DNA from: Amphibacillus sediminis NBRC 103570
Lineage (GTDB): Bacteria; Bacillota; Bacilli; Bacillales; Amphibacillaceae
Length of the DNA stretch: 64,000 bases
Direction: 5' to 3'
Assembly: GCF_001552275.1 (NCBI RefSeq)
Contig: NZ_BCQW01000002.1
Location: 186,001-250,000, forward strand
Below, piece by piece: positions 54,469 to 62,431 of the stretch. The position numbers were made by a program, and so were the translations under genes. The first letter of the stretch is position 1. Every line of letters starts with the position of its first letter. The notes below the pieces were generated by a model. It had not been told where the DNA came from, searched no databases, and saw nothing but the letters and a program-made list of their open reading frames with translations.

Positions 54469-56118
54469 CTATTGGATACTTAACTGTAATGCTTCCAAGT
54501 TTTTACGCATAGCACCTAAGTAGCCTAAATCATCAGCTTGCAGTTCTTCTGATAGCGACTCTAAATCATGTAACACAGCCGTCTCTGTCCCCGTTTCAGA
54601 AGCAACCGTTTGGGCAATGGATGAGTTTGCACCTTGTTGATAGTAAATGACTGGAACATTATTTTCCTCTACTATATTTCCAATCTCCGCAATACGGGAT
54701 GGACTTGGTTCTACTTCTGTAGACAAACCACCGATTGCAATTTGCTCTAAATGATAACGGTGAGCAAGGTAACCAAATGCTTGGTGTTGTACAACAAAGG
54801 CCCGCTTCTCAGCACCTTCAAATGCAGCTTCGTATTCTTCATGCAATGCTTGCAGCTCTGCATTAAAGGCTTCAGCATTTTCTTCGTAAATGTCACGACC
54901 TTCAGGATCTGCTTTAATTAATGCATCTCGAATCGTGTTAACTTGTTCTTGTGCCAAAACAAGATCTAACCAAATATGTGGATCTTTATTCTCGTGATCA
55001 TCGATCAAAACTTTAACAGGCTCTGATTCCGCATAAGTATTGTGGTCATCATCAAACAGAACTGCTTTTACTTCAAAGCTTGTTCCAGTTGTCTCATATT
55101 CAAATTGTTCTGTTCCTTGACCAGAAACAGCATCCCACTCATCACCCTGGTTTTCACGAATGTACCAGTGCCAGTGATCATAATCTACCTCTTCATTAAG
55201 CTCAGCCGCTAAAGTAACGACATCACCAGTATGATAGTGATCAGCTAACCCAACAATTTCAATTACACCCTCACTGTCCCCATGGCCATGTCCATGATCG
55301 TGATCATGGTCGTGATCGTCATGATCGCCATGTCCGTGATCGTGATCATGGTCGTGATCGTCATGATCGCCATGTCCGTGATCGTGATCATGGTCGTGAT
55401 CGTCGTGATCGCCATGTCCATGATCGTGATCATGGTTGTCAATAACAATTGCTACCGGGTTAGACTGTGCATAAGTTTCATGCTCATCATCAAACAGAAT
55501 GACTTGAACTTCGAAGCTTTCTTCCCCTGCTTCATATTTAAACTCAGCTGAGTCTTGTCCTGAAACAGTTTCCCATTCATCGTCAGCACTTTCTCTCGTA
55601 TACCAGTGCCAATGATCGTAAGCAACGTCCTCATCTAATTCAGCCGTTAATTCAATCATATCACCTGTATGGTAATGTGCTGCTACACCATGAATCACTA
55701 AGCCTTCCTCATCATCTCCATGGCTGTGACCTGCATGGCTAGTATCAACAAAATCAATACCATCCGCTGCCCGGGCAATAACAAGGTCATCGTTCTCAAT
55801 TGTGTTGAATAAGCTCTCTACCCAGAATTCCATTTCTTCACTACTATAAACAAACACATCTGCATCATTTACTGCTGCTACGTCTTGTGCACTTGGTTCA
55901 TAGTGGTGTGCATCTTCTCCAGCCGTAACCATCAGCGTTACCTCAGCTCGGTTTCCTGCAATTTGTTGTGTAAATTCATACATTGGATAAAAAGTTGTTA
56001 CCACAGAAAGCTCTGCATCTCCGTCCGCACCTGTATCTTCGTCTTTTTGAGCACATCCAAAAAGACCCACTACAGCGATTAAACTAAATAAAATGGCAAG
56101 CAACCATTTTCTTTTCAT
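54469..56118 (-). CDS. adcA: AdcA/ZnuA-type zinc-binding lipoprotein with two inserted HYHTGD modules and a His/Asp-rich repeat
   Basis: 549 residues. Signal peptide and lipobox LFGC (Cys22). The zinc-receptor fold is split: N lobe about 35-125 (VVTTFYPMYEF, His71 in AHHYEP) and C lobe about 378-549 (His381 in DPHIWLD, His445 in VQHQAFGYLA, Glu520 in HDLESLS). In place of the usual His-rich loop lies a 240-residue insert. It holds module 1 (about 139-228: VAAHYHTGD ... DHWHWYTR ... VSGQ), a His/Asp stretch with 14-residue repeats (about 229-281), and module 2 (about 285-375). The insert probably gathers zinc for the binding site. A perfect Zur box precedes the gene. Partner of ZnuCB. Confidence 0.93.
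   Translation of the reverse strand: MKRKWLLAILFSLIAVVGLFGCAQKDEDTGADGDAELSVVTTFYPMYEFTQQIAGNRAEVTLMVTAGEDAHHYEPSAQDVAAVNDADVFVYSSEEMEFWVESLFNTIENDDLVIARAADGIDFVDTSHAGHSHGDDEEGLVIHGVAAHYHTGDMIELTAELDEDVAYDHWHWYTRESADDEWETVSGQDSAEFKYEAGEESFEVQVILFDDEHETYAQSNPVAIVIDNHDHDHGHGDHDDHDHDHDHGHGDHDDHDHDHDHGHGDHDDHDHDHDHGHGHGDSEGVIEIVGLADHYHTGDVVTLAAELNEEVDYDHWHWYIRENQGDEWDAVSGQGTEQFEYETTGTSFEVKAVLFDDDHNTYAESEPVKVLIDDHENKDPHIWLDLVLAQEQVNTIRDALIKADPEGRDIYEENAEAFNAELQALHEEYEAAFEGAEKRAFVVQHQAFGYLAHRYHLEQIAIGGLSTEVEPSPSRIAEIGNIVEENNVPVIYYQQGANSSIAQTVASETGTETAVLHDLESLSEELQADDLGYLGAMRKNLEALQLSIQ
55272..55436 (-). repeat. 42-bp coding tandem repeat (14-residue His/Asp/Gly units)
   Basis: Three near-identical 42-bp units encode DHDDHDHDHDHGHG, flanked by partial units (HDHDHGHG before, HGHGHGD after). 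The nucleotide identity between units suggests recent slippage, so copy number may vary between strains. Each unit carries six histidines. Confidence 0.9.
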
Positions 56119-56147
56119 AATTTTTCTCCTCCTGAAAGATTCTATAC

Positions 56148-56168
56148 AAACCGTAATGATTACGATAA
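56148..56168 (-). promoter_or_regulatory. Zur box upstream of adcA
   Basis: AAACCGTAATGATTACGATAA, a near-perfect match to the Bacillus Zur consensus AAATCGTAATnATTACGATTT, 30-50 bp before the start codon. Confidence 0.88.
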
Positions 56169-56315
56169 GAATCGTAGCATCCTTCCCTTATCTATGTCAA
56201 GCCATAATCTTAAAACGCTCTACACATGATAGAAAGGGAAGGATAACATTTATCACACTATTCTTTTAAAAATACTTATACTTCTTAAATTTAGGATAAA
56301 TTTGTTAGGCTAAAA

Positions 56316-57296
56316 TTAATGTGCAAGCATATCACGAACAAGTCCATCAGCATCTAAATGAGAAGGATAGTAGGTTGGCCAATTGGTGACTTCTTCTAAC
56401 AGTTCTTCTCGATCGTCGCCCCAGTATAAGTGGTAATGATGTGAATCTACCGGAAAAATATTGTGATCGCTAAATTGAATATATTGAGGCATATCCTCAG
56501 AACCGTTAACTAATTGGTAAATAAACCGAACACCTCTATTCCCCTTCTCATAAGTAAGAATTTCGTATCCATCATAAGCATACTCACCTGAAATCTCCGT
56601 TTCGTTTTGATAAAAAGTTACAAGATTATTTTCAATCACGATACGGTCAACATCCGTTTGATAGCCTATTGTATAGTAATCCTTATATTCTTCCGCTGTC
56701 ATATCTCCATCTTCTGCCTTATGTTCAAATACTTGATCTAAATCGCCAGCTAGAAGATATGGATAAACAGATTGCCAATCTCCATCCCAATCAGACAACT
56801 CACGGTCTTCAACCATATCATCTTCAAAATAGCCCTGATAAATTTGTCGGCTTTCTTCATCATGACCATGGTGATCGTCAATTATTATCGTGATAGGGGC
56901 TGATTGAACATAGGGCTCGTGATCATTATTAAACAAAACAGCTTTAATTTCTAATCCATCAACCGTGGCTTCAGCAGTAAATCTTTCTGTTTCTTGCCCA
57001 GAAACAACTTCCCATTGATCTTTTGAACTTTTTCTACTATACCAGTGCCAATGCTCATACTCTGTTTCTTCATCTAGCAACGCTGTTAACTCAATACTAT
57101 CGCCGGTATGATAGTGATGCGCAACTCCTTCAATTTCAATTTTTTCTGGTGCTTGATCACCTTGGTCTTTAGTTGTATGTACGTCTTCTGTATCATTATT
57201 AGCTGCTTCTTTTTCTTCTGTCGCCTGACAGGCGATTAAGGACACACATAACATTAATATGCTAAATAAATGAATGATTGGTTTAGTCATCGACAT
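56316..57296 (-). CDS. zinT: ZinT-domain lipoprotein with N-terminal HYHTGD module
   Basis: 326 residues. Lipobox LIAC (Cys23), acidic linker (24-52), one HYHTGD module (about 53-141: GVAHHYHTGDSIEL, YEHWHWYSR, VVSGQETERF), then a C-terminal ZinT/YodA domain (about 148-326: LSDWDGDWQSVYPYLLAGDL, YTIGYQTDVDRIVI, QFSDHNIFPVDSHHYHLYWG, WPTYYPSHL). ZinT domains bind zinc and hand it to ZnuA-type receptors; in streptococci the domain is fused to AdcA. Here it is a separate protein sharing the accessory module with AdcA. A Zur box lies upstream. Confidence 0.92.
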   Translation of the reverse strand: MSMTKPIIHLFSILMLCVSLIACQATEEKEAANNDTEDVHTTKDQGDQAPEKIEIEGVAHHYHTGDSIELTALLDEETEYEHWHWYSRKSSKDQWEVVSGQETERFTAEATVDGLEIKAVLFNNDHEPYVQSAPITIIIDDHHGHDEESRQIYQGYFEDDMVEDRELSDWDGDWQSVYPYLLAGDLDQVFEHKAEDGDMTAEEYKDYYTIGYQTDVDRIVIENNLVTFYQNETEISGEYAYDGYEILTYEKGNRGVRFIYQLVNGSEDMPQYIQFSDHNIFPVDSHHYHLYWGDDREELLEEVTNWPTYYPSHLDADGLVRDMLAH

Positions 57297-57320
57297 TCAT
57301 TCCCCCTACTTATTTATCGT

Positions 57321-57341
57321 AAATCGTAATAATTACGTTTT
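57321..57341 (-). promoter_or_regulatory. Zur box upstream of zinT
   Basis: AAATCGTAATAATTACGTTTT, matching the Zur consensus nearly throughout, 25-45 bp before the start codon. Confidence 0.88.
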
Positions 57342-57683
57342 ATAATGTAACACCGATTTCTTTTCTCTGTCAAGGAATTTTTTTAAAAATATTAAATGAG
57401 TATCGAGGTCTAACCCTATTAAAGATACGCACTCTTATTTTATTTAATAAAGTGTTATGTTTTAATATGGAAAGGCTGCATTCACTCTCACAATCGTGCA
57501 CGATGAATCGTCTTTTTTTTATTCATAATCCCCTCTGTTAATTTCGTAAGATACTGATTTATTTTATATTCAAACCAAATTGTCAAAAACAGAGGCCTGA
57601 AGTCCATTTTTGTAATAATTTCCCGACATATGTTTAGATAAGGAAATCCCAAAAATCAACATATTTAGCATAGTGATAGAATA
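57342..57683. other. AT-rich intergenic stretch, no feature identified
   Basis: No gene or repeat copy seen. Marks the left side of an AT-rich patch that runs to about 59.38 kb. Confidence 0.4.
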
Positions 57684-57721
57684 TTAAAAGCAGTTAATTC
57701 ATACGAATTAACTGCTTTTAA
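57684..57721. terminator. Perfect hairpin, probable terminator
   Basis: TTAAAAGCAGTTAATTC-ATAC-GAATTAACTGCTTTTAA, 17-bp perfect stem. Lies 165 bp downstream of the membrane-protein gene and upstream of zinT. The flanking T's come from the stem itself. Confidence 0.65.
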
Positions 57722-57884
57722 TCTATTCATTTCTTATTAATCTGTGTTGCTAAAGGCTTTTTTTGATCAAAATGTTATTATTCGGTCAATTAATATGTTT
57801 ATCTAGTTCTTGATAAATGCTTATAATAAAAATCGAACACTACGGTCGAATCGGAATTTATTTTTTTAGGTTGAGACCTGGTAT

Positions 57885-58253
57885 TTATCTCTGCTTTTCA
57901 TTTTTTAATTCTCGATATAACTGCCATAAAATCGATATCATTAATCCTCCCATTACCCAGTTATTCAAACCTATCCCACTATTTGATTCCCCACCCAACA
58001 ACATTAATATAACTGAAATGGAAACAAAAGAACCAAAAAAGAGCAGGGTATAAACAAACTCTTGTTTTTTACTTTTATAAATACCACCTTTAGGTCTTGT
58101 TAAAAATGCAACGATTAGTGCAGGGAAGAAAATTAAATGTAATACCATTAGAGAAATTTGTTCTTGTAGGCTATAAAAATAATCTCTAACAATGTATATA
58201 TAAAAAACCATTAAACTAACACAAGTTGAGATATAGAAGCTAACTTTCTTCAT
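57885..58253 (-). CDS. Small membrane protein, four transmembrane helices
   Basis: 122 residues with hydrophobic spans at about 5-24, 33-52, 66-86 and 95-112, and a basic C terminus. AGGTGG lies six bases before the ATG. I recognise no family. It is divergent from the secreted-protein gene and shares its AT-rich composition, so it could be an immunity or accessory protein; this is conjecture. Confidence 0.65.
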   Translation of the reverse strand: MKKVSFYISTCVSLMVFYIYIVRDYFYSLQEQISLMVLHLIFFPALIVAFLTRPKGGIYKSKKQEFVYTLLFFGSFVSISVILMLLGGESNSGIGLNNWVMGGLMISILWQLYRELKNEKQR

Positions 58254-58363
58254 ATTAGTTCCACCTATCTTTTGAATTTTATGTTAATTTTATCTAATTA
58301 TAGATAAATTTTTAAATATTAATGGTAATATTAACTATATCATAAAAAAAGGAGAGTGTCTTT

Positions 58364-58987
58364 ATGAAATTTTTTAAAAAAGGATTAATTTTAGGATTAG
58401 TTATTGTATTATTCTTTTCATCGCTAAATTTATCAACATTGGTAGCTTCTGAGAAATACAGTAACTTAGATGATACCGTCTATGAATATGATTATGAAGG
58501 AATTAAATTTACTGGAAATGTACCATTAAATGATGAGCAGTTAGAATCTTTGTACCATCAAGCCCTTTCAACTACTAAAGATATTACTTTAGACACACAT
58601 GGGGATGATGATACTATAGATTTAAATAACAATTTTAATTTAATGATGATTCCAGGTGGTGGTAATGGTGGAACGATCACACATGGACCTGTATATACTA
58701 AAACCGATCCTGCTGTTTTAAACGCATTCGTCGATGCAATGATATTTTGGTTTACTCATAAAGCTAAAATAGCTAATAAAGTTAAGAAAACCACATGGGG
58801 AGCTTATGTACTCGGGAAACTTAGTGGGTGGATTCCAAAATTCAAGTCAAAACCTATTGGGTATTGGAATTGGAGAGTAAAAGATTCTTATCCTACCAGA
58901 GGATATTATGATTATCAAACATTAGCAATGTATTCGGACTTCACTTATAAAAAGATCACACATGTTGATTATTATCGTTTAAATTAA
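58364..58987 (+). CDS. Secreted protein of unknown family
   Basis: 207 residues. A classic signal peptide (basic MKFFKKG, hydrophobic 8-27, cleavage near LVASEK). The mature part has an acidic N-terminal region, a glycine-rich turn GGGNGGTITHGPVYTKTDP (about 106-124), and a basic, aromatic C-terminal half (HKAKIANKVKKTTWG, GYWNWRVKDSYPTRGYYDYQ) ending YKKITHVDYYRLN. AAAGGAGAG precedes the ATG. The single-domain, basic-aromatic C terminus recalls large bacteriocins or other secreted toxins, but no motif proves it. Followed by a hairpin terminator. Confidence 0.75.
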   Translation: MKFFKKGLILGLVIVLFFSSLNLSTLVASEKYSNLDDTVYEYDYEGIKFTGNVPLNDEQLESLYHQALSTTKDITLDTHGDDDTIDLNNNFNLMMIPGGGNGGTITHGPVYTKTDPAVLNAFVDAMIFWFTHKAKIANKVKKTTWGAYVLGKLSGWIPKFKSKPIGYWNWRVKDSYPTRGYYDYQTLAMYSDFTYKKITHVDYYRLN

Positions 58988-59010
58988 TTTCAAACCTTTT
59001 CTATGCATTC

Positions 59011-59040
59011 CCCCTTAAGCCCATATTGGCTTAAGGGGAG
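59011..59040 (+). terminator. Hairpin terminator after the secreted-protein gene
   Basis: CCCCTTAAGCC-CATATT-GGCTTAAGGGG, 11-bp perfect stem 24 bp after the stop codon, then AGCTTATATTTAT. The U-tract is weak. Confidence 0.65.
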
Positions 59041-59169
59041 CTTATATTTATAAATAGATAAGATAATGGCAAGTTGATTGACAATCCGGAACTACATTAG
59101 TACCTTGACACTATTCATGTATAAAAACCTAGTATGTTACCTGCTTTACTCTAAAATAATTAGCCTTTA

Positions 59170-59385
59170 AAAAGTCAAAAAAATTTTCTACCATACTACT
59201 AAGTATGAAGTTGGAAAAAAGATGTCTCTGAAATATGGAGAAATAATTAAAAATTCAATTCAAGCAATTTTTGTTGGTTAGGATAATGTACTTATAAAGA
59301 TATTATTTGGAGCATAGTTAATCTCGGATTCTAGATATATTCTTACACTTAATAATGGTAAGAAAGTTAGTTTTCCATTAAAAGC
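59170..59385 (+). pseudogene. Possible degraded open frame
   Basis: In one plus-strand frame the translation reads YEVGKKMSLKYGEIIKNSIQ, a stop, DNVLIKILFGA, a stop, then SDSRYILTLNNGKKVSFPLK. The pattern (KYG ... SRYILTLNNGKKVSFPLK) is like small bacterial PH-like domains. No start or ribosome site. Treat as a guess. Confidence 0.3.
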
Positions 59386-59944
59386 CGTACACTTCTTCTT
59401 TTGCCTTACGAATTTTGCCATAGGTTTCTGTTAAAACAACTGTATCTTCGACTAAACGCTGGATTCGGAAAATGATATCATCATTGACAATTTCTTTTCG
59501 ATAGAAATCTTTTTCTTCAATAAATACATAGATTGGAACAATTTGTGCTTTCATGTAAGACAAAATCGGTTTTAGCTGCTGTTCAACAATTAAGTAGTGC
59601 TTCGGTGAGCCTGCCGTAACAATCATACTAACTACTTTTTCTCGAAATGCCTTTTCTGGCAGCAAATCAAAGATGTTTTTTAAGGTAGCCGGTATGGACG
59701 CTTGAAAAATGGGTGTCCCCATAACAATTGCATCTGCCTCCATGATTTTCTCTGCTACTAGCTTTGTATCGCCTTGATACTCCCGATAATCACGACCATC
59801 ACTAAAAACAACATCATAGTCTGCTAAGTCCACTAACTCGACCTCAACTTTAGGATATTGCTCCCCAACAGTTTTTATTGTATAGTCTATTGCTGTTCTT
59901 GTTTTTGAACCTACTTTTGAGCCAGATAGTGCTACTATTTTCAT
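59378..59944 (-). CDS. NADPH-dependent FMN reductase
   Basis: 188 residues of the flavodoxin-like fold: VALSGSKVGSKTRTAIDYTI (phosphate loop for FMN), DAIVMGTPIFQASIPATLKN and TAGSPKHYL. It supplies reduced FMN. Its ATG overlaps the stop of the LLM-class oxidoreductase (ATGA), so the two work as a two-component monooxygenase or coupled system. Similar pairs are found in sulfur- or aromatic-compound metabolism; the substrate is not known here. Confidence 0.9.
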   Translation of the reverse strand: MKIVALSGSKVGSKTRTAIDYTIKTVGEQYPKVEVELVDLADYDVVFSDGRDYREYQGDTKLVAEKIMEADAIVMGTPIFQASIPATLKNIFDLLPEKAFREKVVSMIVTAGSPKHYLIVEQQLKPILSYMKAQIVPIYVFIEEKDFYRKEIVNDDIIFRIQRLVEDTVVLTETYGKIRKAKEEVYGF

Positions 59945-61014
59945 ACTGATTCCCCCTTACTTTTAGCTGTATATTTCTTCACTGCAGGTAAAATTTCATT
60001 ACCAATAAACTCGATATTCTTCATTAATTTATCAAATGGTACACCCCCGAAATCCATTTGGGCAATATAACGCTGATGTCCAAACATCTCATGTTGATAA
60101 AGGATTTTTTCAATAATTTGTTGTGGGCTACCAATATTCATTATGTCACGAGTATCAGTACCCTGAGCGAATTGCTGTTTAGGATAGCCTCGGCCATTTA
60201 CTAGCTTCAATCCAAGGTCAATATGTGGATATATCTCTCTTTGAGCCTGCTGAGTCGTTTCAGCAGCATAGAAGAAACCTGCAGTAGCAACCGGAAAGTC
60301 CTTCGGATTATGACCAGACCGTTTTAATGCTTCACGATAGGCATCAACCGAATTTTTGAAAGCAGATGCCGGACCGCCTAACATAGCCAAATACATTGGC
60401 ACACCTTGAATACCTGCTTTTATCGCACTTGCCGGCGGACCTCCAACCCCTCGCCAAATTGGTATTGATCCCTCTATTGGGCGCGGAATAATCTTGGCAT
60501 TCTTTAGTGGTGCACGGTATTTCCCACTCCAATTAACAACCTCTTCCTCATTAATTTTGACTAATAGTTCAAACTTTTCTTCATACAATTCTTCATAATC
60601 TCGTAGATCGTAGCCCAATAATTCAAACAGACCTACTCGAGATGCTCGACCGGCAATTATCTCTGCCCGGCCATTAGAGATTAAATCAATCGTTGCAAAA
60701 TCTTCAAATACACGGACAGGATCTGCTGTACTAATGATCGTTGCTGAGCTTCCAATTTTAATTTTTTCTGTTGCCTGTGCAATAGCCGATAAGACCACTG
60801 CATGTGCCTGTGTTGCAAAATATTCCTGGTGACTTTCCCCGACACTAAAAAAATCAATACCTGCTTGCTCTGCTAGTTTTGCAAACTCGATAATTTCTTG
60901 TACCCGCTGCTGTGCAGATATACGTTTTCCCGTTGCTGGGTTTTGAATATGATCTCCTAATGTGTAAATTCCAAACTCTAGTCCTTTACTCTTATCAATA
61001 CGATATTTTTCCAT
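59941..61014 (-). CDS. LLM-class flavin-dependent oxidoreductase
   Basis: 357 residues from MEKYRIDKSKG (AGGGAG five bases upstream; earlier in-frame ATGs precede the ribosome site). Luciferase-like TIM barrel: LEFGIYTLGDH, SVGESHQEYFATQAHAVVLSAIA, SSATIISTADPVRVFEDFATIDLISNGRAEIIAGR, IPIWRGVGGPPAS. It likely oxygenates a small organic substrate with FMNH2 from the coupled reductase. The HxlR gene is transcribed divergently upstream. Confidence 0.9.
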   Translation of the reverse strand: MEKYRIDKSKGLEFGIYTLGDHIQNPATGKRISAQQRVQEIIEFAKLAEQAGIDFFSVGESHQEYFATQAHAVVLSAIAQATEKIKIGSSATIISTADPVRVFEDFATIDLISNGRAEIIAGRASRVGLFELLGYDLRDYEELYEEKFELLVKINEEEVVNWSGKYRAPLKNAKIIPRPIEGSIPIWRGVGGPPASAIKAGIQGVPMYLAMLGGPASAFKNSVDAYREALKRSGHNPKDFPVATAGFFYAAETTQQAQREIYPHIDLGLKLVNGRGYPKQQFAQGTDTRDIMNIGSPQQIIEKILYQHEMFGHQRYIAQMDFGGVPFDKLMKNIEFIGNEILPAVKKYTAKSKGESV

Positions 61015-61124
61015 GTCTACTCCCTTTTTCATCATTAATTTGACTCTTTTATTACTTTTTGTATGAAGGAAAACTTCTATAAGACAAACACCACTCTTGA
61101 TATAACTAATAAATGCTAATAATC

Positions 61125-61357
61125 AAATGCGCCTTGGTGTATTTGTGCCCAAATATTATCGAACTTCGCTCGCTAAATTCCCTCTGAAAATCTGCGCCAT
61201 CCGCTGAAGGCTTTAACATTATTCAACTGGTATTTGAACACCCACTGAATGGAGGACAACTAGGCATTTATCTCACCTCTTAAATAGAAGTGGGAGTCTT
61301 GCAGAAGCCCTTCGATGGGGCGAGTAATCGCAGCCCCAGCCAGTTACAATGCGATAA
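61125..61357 (+). repeat. Chimeric repeat, family B head and family A tail (B5/A12)
   Basis: ATGCGCCTTGGTGTATTTG, TTATCGAACTTCGCTCGCTAAA, GCGCCATCCGCTGAAGG, CTTTAACATTATTCAAC and ACAACTAGGCATTTATCTC are family B. From AAGTGGGAGTCTTGCAG the sequence becomes family A (CCCTTCGATGGGGCGAG ... ATGCGATAAA). The switch lies in the hairpin both families share. Confidence 0.8.
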
Positions 61358-61594
61358 AGTACTTTTTAACGATTTATGACAGGCTCCTAACCGTAACGGC
61401 ACTGAAATTGAAAAATCAACGACTATGATCTAGTTGATGTATTGATAAATACTAATTCAGACATTATATAATCAGCTCATTTATCGCACTGTTATAATAC
61501 CGAAACACTTATCCTATCCCCTCTCATAGAACCTCCTCTTTCAAAAATTTATTGATGATGCTATTATAAATGGTATAAGCAAAAATAGAAGTAC

Positions 61595-61629
61595 GCACTT
61601 AAAAGTGCCATAGTATACAAAATGATACT
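61595..61629 (+). promoter_or_regulatory. Operator-like palindromes upstream of the HxlR gene
   Basis: GCACTT-AA-AAGTGC (61595-61608) and AGTATACAAAATGATACT (61612-61629) lie directly before the ribosome site AAAGGAGAGG. HxlR regulators bind such sites and often repress themselves. No matching pair was found by eye at the flavin-gene side. Confidence 0.5.
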
Positions 61630-61643
61630 AAAGGAGAGGACAT

Positions 61644-61988
61644 ATGTTGAATATAGAACCAGAATTATGTCGGGTAGAGGATGCCTTAAATATTATTGTA
61701 GGTAAATGGAAGCCGATTATTTTATTGCACTTACTAAAAAATGGTACGATGAGATTCAGTGAGCTAAAAAATAGTATTCCTGAGATTACCCAGAAGATGT
61801 TAACCAAGCACTTACGTGAATTAGAAGAAGAGGATATTATAAATCGCGTGGTTTACCCACAAGTTCCACCAAAAGTCGAATATTCGATGACTGAATACGG
61901 TGAGGGATTAGAACCGATTTTGACTGCGATGCACGAATGGGGCTCAAGACATGCCCTTTATAAAAGACAAAAGCTAAATGCTAAGTAA
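61644..61988 (+). CDS. HxlR-family transcriptional regulator
   Basis: 114 residues. Winged helix-turn-helix with [21 protein letters not shown] near the N terminus (Cys9 at the position of the redox cysteine used by HxlR/HypR-type sensors), [28 protein letters not shown] and the wing [16 protein letters not shown]. Likely controls the divergent LLM oxidoreductase/FMN reductase pair, perhaps in response to electrophiles or quinones. Confidence 0.92.
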   Translation: MLNIEPELCRVEDALNIIVGKWKPIILLHLLKNGTMRFSELKNSIPEITQKMLTKHLRELEEEDIINRVVYPQVPPKVEYSMTEYGEGLEPILTAMHEWGSRHALYKRQKLNAK

Positions 61989-62001
61989 TCAAATACGACT
62001 T

Positions 62002-62200
62002 ACGTTGCGATACGACGTCGCGAACTTAGTCAGCTTCCTCTCTCACACACTGACCGTTAGTTGAACCAATCGGGCCGTTACTGGCTGTTGGATCTCACAC
62101 TTAGACATGACGTGTTCCCTTATTACTTGAAGTGGGAGGCTTACAAAAGCCCTTCGATGGGGCTAGTAATCGCAGCCCCAGCCAGTTACACTGCGATAAA
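62002..62200 (+). repeat. Family A intergenic repeat, copy A11 (5'-truncated)
   Basis: Starts within the GTTGCGATACGACGTCGCG hairpin and runs through GTTACTGGCT, the distal hairpin (CTCACAC mismatched) and GGGGC ... GCCCC to CTGCGATAAA. The pseudoknot strands are intact. Followed directly by a family B fragment. Confidence 0.85.
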
Positions 62201-62214
62201 CCAATATGGAAATA

Positions 62215-62332
62215 AGCGGTAAACCCCGGAGGCTTTTACTTTATTCAGTTGGGGTTTGAACCTCTACTGAATCGAAGACAAATAGGTATTCATCTCACCA
62301 CGTATAAAGGGACAGCTTCTGCTAATGAAGCT
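62215..62332 (+). repeat. Family B intergenic repeat, copy B6 (3' part)
   Basis: CCGGAGGCTTTTACTTTATT, CAGTTGGGGTTTGAACC, CTACTGAATCGAAGAC, AAATAGGTATTCATCTCACC and CTTCTGCTAATGAAG. It lacks the two 5' hairpins. Confidence 0.75.
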
Positions 62333-62333
62333 A

Positions 62334-62382
62334 AAAAAGAGTAGGCATCACCTATTTAGTGACAGTTCCTACTCTTTTAACA
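62334..62382 (-). terminator. Terminator after the DUF4256 gene
   Basis: AAAAGAGTAGG ... CCTACTCTTTT, an 11-bp outer stem, with A-runs giving TTTTTTAGC on the minus strand. About 50 bp past the stop codon. Confidence 0.75.
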
Positions 62383-62431
62383 CTATTAACTTTTGATCGG
62401 CAAAAAGTTACTTTAACTAATCTGCAACCAT

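Noticed and set aside
55272-55436. Short tandem repeat as a CRISPR or minisatellite origin signal
   Set aside because: It is in frame and codes the His/Asp arm of a zinc receptor.
55282-55551. Open frames on both strands of the His-rich repeat of adcA
   Set aside because: They arise because the 42-bp repeat is free of stops in several frames; domain evidence fixes the adcA frame.
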